A stretch of 64,000 nucleotides of DNA, from assembly GCF_000763385.1 (NCBI RefSeq), contig NZ_JQFA01000004.1, forward strand, positions 1,798,001 to 1,862,000, written 5' to 3'. A program made the translations under genes and the position numbers. The notes under the pieces are model-generated. The model did not search any database and was not told the origin of the DNA. It saw only the letters and a list, made by a program, of their open reading frames with translations. Shown piece by piece: positions 1 to 6,834 of the stretch. Position 1 is the stretch's first letter; each line of letters opens with the position of its first letter. The stretch comes from Leptolyngbya sp. KIOST-1 (GTDB lineage: Bacteria > Cyanobacteriota > Cyanobacteriia > Phormidesmidales > Phormidesmidaceae).

Positions 1-3
1 CCT

Positions 4-1002
4 GTGTCTGCAACTGCATCGACAGCATATTTACTTGTGTCCCACGGCAGCCACGATCCGCGTCCGGGGCAGGCCATGGAGCGCCTAGCCCACTTCGTGC
101 GATCGCAGGAGAGTGGGCTGTGGCGGCCCCACCGTAAAGATCGCGCCGATCAGGGGGGGCGCTCTACTTCGGGTCGGCTGAGCACACAAACAGCACCCTT
201 GCTGCGGCGCAGCCCGTCCTCAGACTGGCTGCGGCCCATTCAGGATAAAGCTCCCTTGGGAGAACCGGGCCTTCAGCGGACCAAAGTGTCGCCGCCTGAA
301 CCACCCCATGGACCTCTGGTGGGGACCGCCTGCCTGGAGACCGAGGCGCTGCCGCTGCACCGCCAAATCGTCGAGTTTAGCCGTCGTGCCCAGTCCGCCG
401 GAGCCCAGCGGGTGTGCCTGGTACCCCTATTTTTGCTGGCGGGGGTGCATGTTATGGACGATATCCCAGCCGAAGTGGAGCAGGCGCGCCAGGGGCTGCC
501 GGGCTTAGCCCTGGAAGTTTGCCCTCACCTGGGTAGCCATCCGGGCCTGAGGGGTCTGTTGCGCCAAAAACTGCAAGCAACGACGATCAAGACGCCAATT
601 TTGCTGGCCCACGGTAGCCGTCGTCCCGGCGGGAATGAGCCTATTCATGCCCTGGCCCAGTCCCTCGGCGGATCGGCGGCGTTCTGGTCCGTTGCCCCCA
701 GCCTGGAGGATCAGGTTATCCACCACATGCAAAGTGGCGTGCAGCGAATCGCCATCCTGCCCTACTTCCTGTTTGCAGGTTCTACCACCGACGCCATTAC
801 TCACCTCACCGAAGATCTGGCCGAGCGCTTTTCGCAGCTGACATTTCACCTGCTGCCGCCCCTGGGCCCCTCCCCAGAACTGGCCCGCCTGGTCATTGAT
901 CTGGCCTTGGACCGGGTACCGGCCCGATCGCAGCAGCCCCCGATTCCGATGCAGCGGTTGGCGTTCCGCCATGGAATCTCGCCATCGTCGCTGGTGTCCT
1001 AG
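4..1002 (+). CDS. sirohydrochlorin chelatase-type protein (CbiX/SirB family)
   Basis: CbiX/SirB proteins insert Fe2+ or Co2+ into sirohydrochlorin in the siroheme/cobalamin branch of tetrapyrrole synthesis, in the cytosol. Two CbiX-like halves are visible. The first opens with LVSHGSHDP (residues 11-19) and resumes at PLFLLAGVHVMDDIP (about 141-155). The second opens with LLAHGSRRPGG (about 200) followed by PYFLFAGS. Each half has the HGS histidine and the first also has the GVHV histidine. An Arg/Pro-rich stretch of about 60 residues (about 35-100) interrupts the first half and looks poorly ordered. The GTG start lies three bases from the window edge, so the true start may be upstream. The next gene is cobA, which makes the dipyrrocorphin precursor, and this supports a siroheme role. 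Metal preference cannot be read from the sequence. Confidence 0.85.
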   Translation: MSATASTAYLLVSHGSHDPRPGQAMERLAHFVRSQESGLWRPHRKDRADQGGRSTSGRLSTQTAPLLRRSPSSDWLRPIQDKAPLGEPGLQRTKVSPPEPPHGPLVGTACLETEALPLHRQIVEFSRRAQSAGAQRVCLVPLFLLAGVHVMDDIPAEVEQARQGLPGLALEVCPHLGSHPGLRGLLRQKLQATTIKTPILLAHGSRRPGGNEPIHALAQSLGGSAAFWSVAPSLEDQVIHHMQSGVQRIAILPYFLFAGSTTDAITHLTEDLAERFSQLTFHLLPPLGPSPELARLVIDLALDRVPARSQQPPIPMQRLAFRHGISPSSLVS

Positions 1003-1182
1003 GCGAAACCCTACCTGGGCCAGTCCGTGGCCTGGGCCAAGGGAACAGCAGTTTTGCCAGCCACCAGGCCAAACCGTCCGCTGCGGGCGCTCCCAACGTG
1101 ACCGACAACGGTCTACGCTAAGGGATGGTTAAGATGCTCCGTCAACCCCCTTCGTCACTACTGTCTGAGTTTGAGCACGCGT

Positions 1183-1998
1183 ATGGTGTCAGCTGCTTCT
1201 GGAGCCCACGGGGGCCAACCCTACGGCAAGGTATATCTGGTGGGGGCCGGCCCGGGCGATCCGGGTCTGTTCACCCTGCGGGGTAAGGGACTGCTGGAGG
1301 GGGCCGATGTGGTTATCCACGATGCCCTGGTCAGTGCCCCCATTCTGGCTATGGTCAATCCCCAGGCCACCGTGATCAATGCGGGCAAGCGGCGGGGCCG
1401 CCACTCCCTGATGCAGGAAGACATCAATCAGCTGATTATCGATCAGGCCAGGACCAACGCCGTGGTGGTGCGGCTGAAGGGGGGAGACCCCTTTGTGTTT
1501 GGGCGCGGCGGCGAAGAGATGGCGGCGCTGGTGGCGGCGGGCATTGCGGTGGAGGTGGTGCCGGGCATTACCGCTGGGGTGGCAGTACCGGCCTATGCGG
1601 GCATTCCGGTTACCCACCGCAGCCAGAGTTCGTCGGTGACCTTTGTCACCGGCCACGAGTCGGCCGGCAAGTATCGCCCTCGGGTCAACTGGCAGGCCCT
1701 GGCCCAGGGGTCCGAAACCATCGTCGTGTACATGGGCATCCACAATCTGGGCACCATTACCGCAGAGCTGCTGGCCGCCAACCTCAGCCCCGCTACGCCG
1801 GTCGCCCTGATTCGCTGGGGCACCTACCCCCACCAGGAAACGCTGATTGGTACCCTGGCCACCATCGTCACCCAGGTGGCTGAGACCGGGTTTGAAGCCC
1901 CCGCGATCGCGGTAATTGGCCATGTCGTCAGCTGGCATGAGGTCTTCAACCACTGCCGCCCCACGGGTACCGTTTGGCCCCAGGAGTCGGCGCAGTAG
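1183..1998 (+). CDS. cobA: uroporphyrinogen-III C-methyltransferase
   Basis: CobA (SUMT) transfers two methyl groups from S-adenosylmethionine to uroporphyrinogen III to give precorrin-2, the branch point to siroheme and cobalamin. All family signatures are present: VYLVGAGPGDPGL near the N-terminus, VVRLKGGDPFVFGRGGEE in the middle, then VVPGITAGVAVPAYAGIPVT and the SSVTFVTGHE segment. The length of about 271 residues is that of a stand-alone SUMT, so this is not a CysG or HemD fusion. I chose the ATG at 1183. A TTG at 1171 in the same frame would add four residues, and neither start has a clear ribosome binding site. The gene follows the CbiX/SirB-type chelatase by about 180 bases on the same strand, so together they cover precorrin-2 formation and metal insertion. 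The oxidase step is not encoded here. Confidence 0.93.
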   Translation: MVSAASGAHGGQPYGKVYLVGAGPGDPGLFTLRGKGLLEGADVVIHDALVSAPILAMVNPQATVINAGKRRGRHSLMQEDINQLIIDQARTNAVVVRLKGGDPFVFGRGGEEMAALVAAGIAVEVVPGITAGVAVPAYAGIPVTHRSQSSSVTFVTGHESAGKYRPRVNWQALAQGSETIVVYMGIHNLGTITAELLAANLSPATPVALIRWGTYPHQETLIGTLATIVTQVAETGFEAPAIAVIGHVVSWHEVFNHCRPTGTVWPQESAQ

Positions 1999-2040
1999 GG
2001 CAAAGGTGAGCCTGCGGTTCAGGACGCTTAAAATGCGGCA

Positions 2041-2610
2041 CTAATCAGCTCCCTGCTTCCCCTTCAAAAAATCCAGCACCTCGTCGCACCAGTCAATCCA
2101 GTCTTGCTCGTAGCGCAGGCCTCGCCGCAGGGTGAGGTAGCGAAACTGCTCGGCAACTGGCGGTTGGTCGATCGCCTGATACAGGGCTGCCATCGCCTGA
2201 TACTCGGCCAATCGCTGGCCGTGTAGCTGGCGGCGACGGTGCAGCTCCTGGATCAGCAGGGGCTCCGACACAAAGGGGGCGGCCAGCACCTTTACCAGCA
2301 GGTCTTCGCGCACGGGGGTGGGTTCGGTGGGTTCGGCATACCAGCGATCGAGCTCTGCCCGTCCGGCGTCGGTAATGCCATAGATTTTTTTGTCGGGCTT
2401 GCCCGCCTGGGGCACCGTTTCGTAGGTGACCCAGCCCTGGGGCTCCATCTTGCCCAGCTCGCGATAGATCTGCTGCTGGCTGGCCTGCCAGTAGCAGCTG
2501 ACGCTTTCTTCAAATCGTTTGCTGATGTCGTAGCCGCTGAGGGACTCGCGACAGAGCACCGCCAAAATCGTGTGGGACAGAGCCATAGGGGAAGGGATTT
2601 GTTTGCCCAT
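2041..2610 (-). CDS. PadR family transcriptional regulator
   Basis: PadR proteins are dimeric winged-helix repressors that usually control a neighbouring detoxification or efflux gene. The N-terminal domain has the family pattern MALSHTILAVLCRESLSGYD, then the helix-turn-helix and wing ending in GITDAGRAELDRW. The C-terminal half is the helical PadR_C dimerisation region (RREDLLVKVLAAPFVS type, then RRRQLHGQRLAEYQ). The protein is about 189 residues from the ATG at 2610; another ATG at 2586 is possible, and no ribosome binding site decides between them. The gene diverges from the HlyD-type adaptor at 2765. A perfect palindrome at 2615-2634 lies just upstream of the chosen start, which fits autorepression and control of the adaptor. 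The ligand is unknown. Confidence 0.9.
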   Translation of the reverse strand: MGKQIPSPMALSHTILAVLCRESLSGYDISKRFEESVSCYWQASQQQIYRELGKMEPQGWVTYETVPQAGKPDKKIYGITDAGRAELDRWYAEPTEPTPVREDLLVKVLAAPFVSEPLLIQELHRRRQLHGQRLAEYQAMAALYQAIDQPPVAEQFRYLTLRRGLRYEQDWIDWCDEVLDFLKGKQGAD

Positions 2611-2614
2611 TGAC

Positions 2615-2634
2615 ATACTCAACTATTTGAGTAT
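2615..2634. promoter_or_regulatory. palindromic operator candidate between padR-type gene and adaptor gene
   Basis: The 20-base sequence has perfect 8-base arms ATACTCAA and TTGAGTAT separated by CTAT. It sits in the 150-base divergent intergenic region, immediately upstream of the chosen PadR start. PadR repressors bind palindromes of this kind next to their own genes, so this is the likely operator. Binding is an inference. Confidence 0.6.
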
Positions 2635-2648
2635 ACCCTTTGGGCATA
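2632..2648. promoter_or_regulatory. second, imperfect palindrome in the same divergent region
   Basis: TATACCC and GGGCATA form 7-base arms with one mismatch around TTT. It overlaps the end of the first palindrome by three bases. It may be a second operator or part of the promoter. AT-rich sequence follows to about 2700. Confidence 0.35.
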
Positions 2649-2764
2649 GTAAGCAATAAATTGAATATCTACTTGTTGTTTACCGACTATTTGTACAGTG
2701 CCTTGTTGAGTTACATGCGGCAAGGGCTGTGTCCACCGCTCCTCCCTGCGCTAAAGGTGTCCCC

Positions 2765-4141
2765 ATGACCGACGCTCACGCTTCCCTCGATCTCATCTCT
2801 GCTCAACCGCGCCCCGCCCCGGCCCCGGCCCCAGGGGATGGGGGCAAGCGCCGCAGGCGACTGCGGATTCGTCGCTGGTGGTGGGTGCCCCTGGTGACGG
2901 TGCCCCTGGCGGTGGGGGTGGGCCTGCGGCCGGGGGCACCCACCGCTACCGTCGCCGACGAGCCGCCCCTGCCGGTCGAAACAGTCTCGCTTACCGCCGC
3001 CAGCGGCTACACCGTGGAGCGCCAGTACGCGGGGGAACTTGTCGCTCAGCGCCGCAGCGCCCTCGGGTTTGAGCAGGGGGGCACGGTGGTGGCGGTGCTG
3101 GTACAGGAGGGCGATCGCGTGGAGGCCGGGCAGCCCCTGGCCCGCCTCGATACCCGCAGCCTGGAGGCCCAGCGCCAGCAGCTGGTGGCCCAGCGCGACC
3201 AGGCGATCGCCACCCTGAATGAATTGCAGAACGGTCCTCGGCAGCAGTCGATCGCGGCGGCCCAGGCGGCGGTGGGCGACCTGCAGCAGCAGCTGGCCCT
3301 GGCCCAGACCCAGCGCGATCGCCGGGTTGACCTCTACGACCGGGGCGCCATTTCCCGCGAAGAACTCGACCAGCAGGCCTTTGGCACCGGAGCGCTCGAA
3401 CAGCGGCTGGCCCAGGCCCAGAGCCAGCTCAACGAACTGCAGGCGGGCACTCGACCCGAGCAGATTGCGGCCCAGGCCGCCCGGGTGCGCCAGCTGGAGG
3501 CCAGCCTGGCGGCGGTGGATGTAGACCTAGCCAAGGCGGTGCTGACCGCCCCCTTTAGCGGCCGAATCAGCGATCGCGCCGTGGACGAAGGCGTGGTGGT
3601 CAGCGGTGGTCAGACGGTTCTACAGCTGGCCGAAGGGGGGGGCACCGAGGCGAGGATTGGGGTGCCGGCGGCGATCGCGGGCAGCCTGGCCGTCGGCAGC
3701 CCCCAAACGGTGACTGTGGCCGATGCCCAGGGGGAGCGCGCCTTTCCGGCCACGGTCACGGCGCTGCTGCCGGAGCTGGAGTCAACCAGTCGCACGGTGA
3801 CCGCCGTGCTGCGGCTGAACACGCCGGAGGATATCACCCTGGGCCAGACCGCCCGCCTGGTGCTGCGGGAGACCCAGCCCGCCGCCGGCTACTGGCTGCC
3901 CACCACCGCTCTGGTGCAGGGGGAACAGGGGCTGTGGTCGGTCTACGTCGCCGCCATGGAGGGCGAGGTGGCCACAGTCCGCCGCCAGCCGGTGGAAATT
4001 GTCCACACCGAGGGGGCTGGGGACTCCGATGCCCCAGGAACCCGCGTGCTGGTGCAGGGGCTAGTCGAAGCGGGCGATCGCGTGATCACCTCGGGTACCC
4101 ATCGGGTAGTGCCCGGTCAGGCCGTCAGTATTGCTAACTAA
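2765..4141 (+). CDS. HlyD/AcrA-type RND efflux periplasmic adaptor
   Basis: Membrane fusion proteins of this family bridge an RND pump and an outer-membrane channel. From the ATG at 2765 the protein is 458 residues. A short Pro-rich cytoplasmic start ends in a basic cluster (GGKRRRRLRIRR), followed by one membrane anchor (WWWVPLVTVPLAVGVGL). Then come the biotinyl-lipoyl half (VLVQEGDRVEAGQPLARLDT), a Gln/Ala-rich coiled-coil hairpin (about 140-250), the second lipoyl half (VLTAPFSGRISDRAVDEG), a beta-barrel, and a membrane-proximal end (LVEAGDRVITSG). An alternative GTG at 2729 would add 12 residues. The gene diverges from the PadR regulator. Its probable partner, the RND permease at 6835, lies 2.7 kb downstream on the same strand with two unrelated genes between. 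No TolC-like gene is in the window. Confidence 0.9.
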   Translation: MTDAHASLDLISAQPRPAPAPAPGDGGKRRRRLRIRRWWWVPLVTVPLAVGVGLRPGAPTATVADEPPLPVETVSLTAASGYTVERQYAGELVAQRRSALGFEQGGTVVAVLVQEGDRVEAGQPLARLDTRSLEAQRQQLVAQRDQAIATLNELQNGPRQQSIAAAQAAVGDLQQQLALAQTQRDRRVDLYDRGAISREELDQQAFGTGALEQRLAQAQSQLNELQAGTRPEQIAAQAARVRQLEASLAAVDVDLAKAVLTAPFSGRISDRAVDEGVVVSGGQTVLQLAEGGGTEARIGVPAAIAGSLAVGSPQTVTVADAQGERAFPATVTALLPELESTSRTVTAVLRLNTPEDITLGQTARLVLRETQPAAGYWLPTTALVQGEQGLWSVYVAAMEGEVATVRRQPVEIVHTEGAGDSDAPGTRVLVQGLVEAGDRVITSGTHRVVPGQAVSIAN

Positions 4142-4195
4142 GTGTCTTAAATAAATGTCTCTGGCTCAGCACCTTTAGCAAAAGGAATTTCGCCA

Positions 4196-5197
4196 ATGCA
4201 AGCTTTCGTAACCGGCAGCACCGGACTACTGGGCAGTAATCTGGTGCGCGAACTGGTCGCCCGGGGCTATGCCGTCAAAGCCCTGGTCCGCTCTGTAGAC
4301 AAGGGCAAGGTGCTGTTGGGAGACTTACCCCAGGTGCAGTTTGTGCCCGGCGATTTGCGGAATATCCCGGCCTTTGCCCCGGCGCTTCAGGGGTGCGATG
4401 TGCTGTTTCACACCGCCGCTTACTTTCGCGAATCCTATGGGTTGGGCGACCACTGGCCCCAGCTCAGGCGCCTCAACATTGAGGCCACCGTCGAACTGCT
4501 GGAGGCGGCCGAAACGGCTGGGGTCTCTAAGGCCATCTACGTCAGTTCCTCCGGCTGCATTGGCCGCAACCCCGACGGCTCCCCCGGCACCGAAGCCTCG
4601 CCTCCGGCGCCAATCACCTCCCGCAACCTCTACTTCAAGAGCAAGCTGATGGCCGAAGCGGCGGTGGCCAGCTTTCTCCAGCGCTCCTCCCTGCCCGTAG
4701 TGCTGATCTGCCCCGGCGCCATGCTTGGCCCCCAGGATGCTGCCCCCACAGAATTGGGCCAGTTTGTCCTCGACTTTTTGAACCGTAAAATTCCGGTGCT
4801 GCTGGCGGGGGGCATGCCTACGGTGGATGTGAGGGATGTGGCCACCGCCATGGTCAACGCGGTTGAGCGGGGTCGGTCGGGCGATCGCTACCTGGTCAGC
4901 GGCCCCACCTACGCCATGGCCGACCTGATGCACACCCTGGCCGCCGTCAGCGGTGTGCCGGCCCCCCAGTACAGAATTCCGCCTGTGGTCATGCGCCTGA
5001 TGGCGACTTTCTCCACCTGGATGGGCCGACTGACAGGCCGCAAGCCCGACGTGCCCAGGGAAGGAATCCGGATCATGCTGGCGAATCTGGCCTACGACGC
5101 CACCAAAGCCCGGCGCGAGTTGGGGGCGCAGTTTCGTCCGCTGGAGGTCACCCTTGCAGACATGGTGACCTGGTATCGACAAACCAACTACCTGTAG
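4196..5197 (+). CDS. NAD(P)-dependent epimerase/dehydratase (extended SDR)
   Basis: This is an extended short-chain dehydrogenase/reductase, a family that acts on nucleotide sugars, dihydroflavonols or sterols in the cytosol. The Rossmann motif GSTGLLG is at residues 7-13, DVLFHTAA near 65, VSSSG about 117-121, and the catalytic Tyr-Lys pair is in YFKSK (Tyr146, Lys150). The 333-residue length is standard. The wording of the motifs (TGSTGLLGSNLVRELVARGY, FHTAAYFRE) resembles the hopanoid-associated HpnA-like and dihydroflavonol-reductase-like groups, but I cannot name a substrate. The start follows the adaptor stop by 54 bases, with AAAGGAATTTCGCCA upstream as a plausible ribosome binding site. 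It is probably co-transcribed with the adaptor. Confidence 0.85.
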   Translation: MQAFVTGSTGLLGSNLVRELVARGYAVKALVRSVDKGKVLLGDLPQVQFVPGDLRNIPAFAPALQGCDVLFHTAAYFRESYGLGDHWPQLRRLNIEATVELLEAAETAGVSKAIYVSSSGCIGRNPDGSPGTEASPPAPITSRNLYFKSKLMAEAAVASFLQRSSLPVVLICPGAMLGPQDAAPTELGQFVLDFLNRKIPVLLAGGMPTVDVRDVATAMVNAVERGRSGDRYLVSGPTYAMADLMHTLAAVSGVPAPQYRIPPVVMRLMATFSTWMGRLTGRKPDVPREGIRIMLANLAYDATKARRELGAQFRPLEVTLADMVTWYRQTNYL

Positions 5198-5315
5198 GTT
5201 CCCTATGGTTTCGATTCAAGGATGGAGCGGTCGTTTTTTGAACGGCAGTAGGACATCGCAGAGAGTCTATACACTTACGGTAGATTTGTCCGACTCTCTA
5301 CGCGAGGTAACCACT

Positions 5316-6707
5316 ATGGCCGAGGTGCCCACCCCAGGTCTCGACTTGATTAAAACCTTTGAGGGCTTGAGTCTGCAGGCCTATCCAGATCCCAAAACCG
5401 GGAATTTGCCCATCACCATCGGCTGGGGGTCGACCCGCGATAGAAATGGGCAACCGTTTAAGCTCGGCGATCGCATTACCCGCCAAGAAGCCGACGAACT
5501 GCTGCTGCTGCAGGCAGCCAATAGCTACCTGCCACCCCAACGCAACATCCCCGGCTGGAGCACGATGAATGCCAACCAGCAGGGAGCCATTCTCAGCTTT
5601 GCCTACAATCTGGGGGCGCGGTTCTTTGGGGCCAGGGGGTTTGAAACGATCTCGCGGGTGTTACGCAATCAGGAATGGCAGAACATTGAGGCGGCGCTGA
5701 TTCTCTACCGCAACCCCGGCACCAACGTCGAAGAAGGCCTGCTGCGCCGCCGCCTCTCCGAGGCCAACGTGTTTCTGGCCGGGACGCCGGGGGTAGCCCT
5801 CAGCGCGGCCGGACAGCGCTACCTGGCAGGCGGCCGCACCCCCGTACCCGGCTCTAACCTCAGCCGCGAGGCCCAGACCTACCTGGCCAATCGACCCACG
5901 GTCGGCAGTCCTATCGCTGGCAGCCCTGGGGGCGGTTCCCCTGGGGGCGGTGTGCCCGGCATGCCCGGCTCGCGGCTGCTGACCCTGACCGACCCGTTCA
6001 CCAGCGGCGAGGATGTGCGCCAGGTACAGCAGGCCCTGGTACGGTGGGGCGCCACCATCACTGCCGATGGCCTGTTTGGCCCCGCCACTCGGCAGGCGGT
6101 GGAGCAGTTTCAGCGATCCCAGGGGCTGGTCACCGACGGTATCGTCGGTCCCCAAACCTGGGCCTTGTTGCAGCGGCAGCCCACCCCGCCCCCGCCGCCC
6201 GTCACCCCGCCGCCGCAAAATCGCGTGCTGCGGCTAACCAACCCCTTCACCACCGGCGAGGACGTGCGGACCCTGCAGCAGGCGATCGCTCGCTCAGGCA
6301 TCGCCGTCACCGCCGACGGCATCTTTGGCCCCGCCACCGACCGCGCCGTGCGCCAGTTCCAGGCCAGCCGGGGGCTAGTCGCCGATGGCATTGTGGGGCC
6401 CCAAACCTGGGCCAGGCTGCAAAATCAGCCGACTGCCTCCCCTCCGGCTCCCTCCCCCGCTCCCCAACCCCCCCCGGCCCAGGGCACCCCGACCCACATT
6501 CGGGTGCTGCGGCTAACCAACCCCTTCACCCGAGGTGACGATGTGCGGGCCGTGCAACAGGCGATCGCCCGAGCCGGGTTCGCCGTAGTTGCCGACGGCA
6601 TCTTCGGCCCCGCCACCGATCGCGCCGTGCGCCAGTTCCAGGCCAGCCGCCGCCTGAGCGTCGATGGCATCGTCGGCAGCCAAACCCGCCGTGCCCTAGG
6701 CGTCTGA
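5316..6707 (+). CDS. GH24 lysozyme with three C-terminal peptidoglycan-binding repeats
   Basis: The protein is a muramidase of the T4-lysozyme/endolysin family that cleaves the MurNAc-GlcNAc bond. From the ATG at 5316 the catalytic triad pattern is Glu16 (KTFEG), Asp25 (AYPD) and Thr34 (TIGWGS), matching the E-8-D spacing of T4 lysozyme. The catalytic domain covers about residues 1-150. Pro/Gly-rich linkers join three PG_binding_1 repeats, each with PFTxGxDVRxxQQAxxR and DGIFGPATxxAVRQFQ-type motifs (about 225-290, 305-370, 400-463). No signal peptide or membrane segment is visible, so export or release is unexplained. An ATG at 5205 would add 37 residues of non-homologous sequence. No phage genes flank it; it lies between efflux genes. 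Repeats 2 and 3 are nearly identical at DNA level. Confidence 0.88.
   Translation: MAEVPTPGLDLIKTFEGLSLQAYPDPKTGNLPITIGWGSTRDRNGQPFKLGDRITRQEADELLLLQAANSYLPPQRNIPGWSTMNANQQGAILSFAYNLGARFFGARGFETISRVLRNQEWQNIEAALILYRNPGTNVEEGLLRRRLSEANVFLAGTPGVALSAAGQRYLAGGRTPVPGSNLSREAQTYLANRPTVGSPIAGSPGGGSPGGGVPGMPGSRLLTLTDPFTSGEDVRQVQQALVRWGATITADGLFGPATRQAVEQFQRSQGLVTDGIVGPQTWALLQRQPTPPPPPVTPPPQNRVLRLTNPFTTGEDVRTLQQAIARSGIAVTADGIFGPATDRAVRQFQASRGLVADGIVGPQTWARLQNQPTASPPAPSPAPQPPPAQGTPTHIRVLRLTNPFTRGDDVRAVQQAIARAGFAVVADGIFGPATDRAVRQFQASRRLSVDGIVGSQTRRALGV
6225..6649 (+). repeat. recently duplicated peptidoglycan-binding repeat DNA
   Basis: Within the lysozyme gene, 6225-6250 equals 6504-6529 exactly (26 bases), and 6312-6370 equals 6591-6649 with two mismatches in 59. 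The repeat spacing is about 279 bases. This indicates recent internal duplication or gene conversion of repeats 2 and 3, while repeat 1 is more diverged. Confidence 0.8.
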
Positions 6708-6724
6708 ACAGCATAGATTCCCAA

Positions 6725-6834
6725 ACCAGTTAAATCTCGCCCACCCCCTACCCTCCACTCCCCACTCCCCACCCCCCACCCGCCTACCTGCCAACCCATC
6801 CACCCGCCTACTCACCCACCCACCCACCCCTCCC
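6725..6834. repeat. C-rich low-complexity tract ahead of the RND gene
   Basis: Almost guanine-free on this strand, with runs such as CCACTCCCCACTCCCC and CCCACCCACCCACCCC ending just before the ATG at 6835. It leaves no room for a normal Shine-Dalgarno sequence. A related tract occurs at 46729-46782. Confidence 0.7.
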
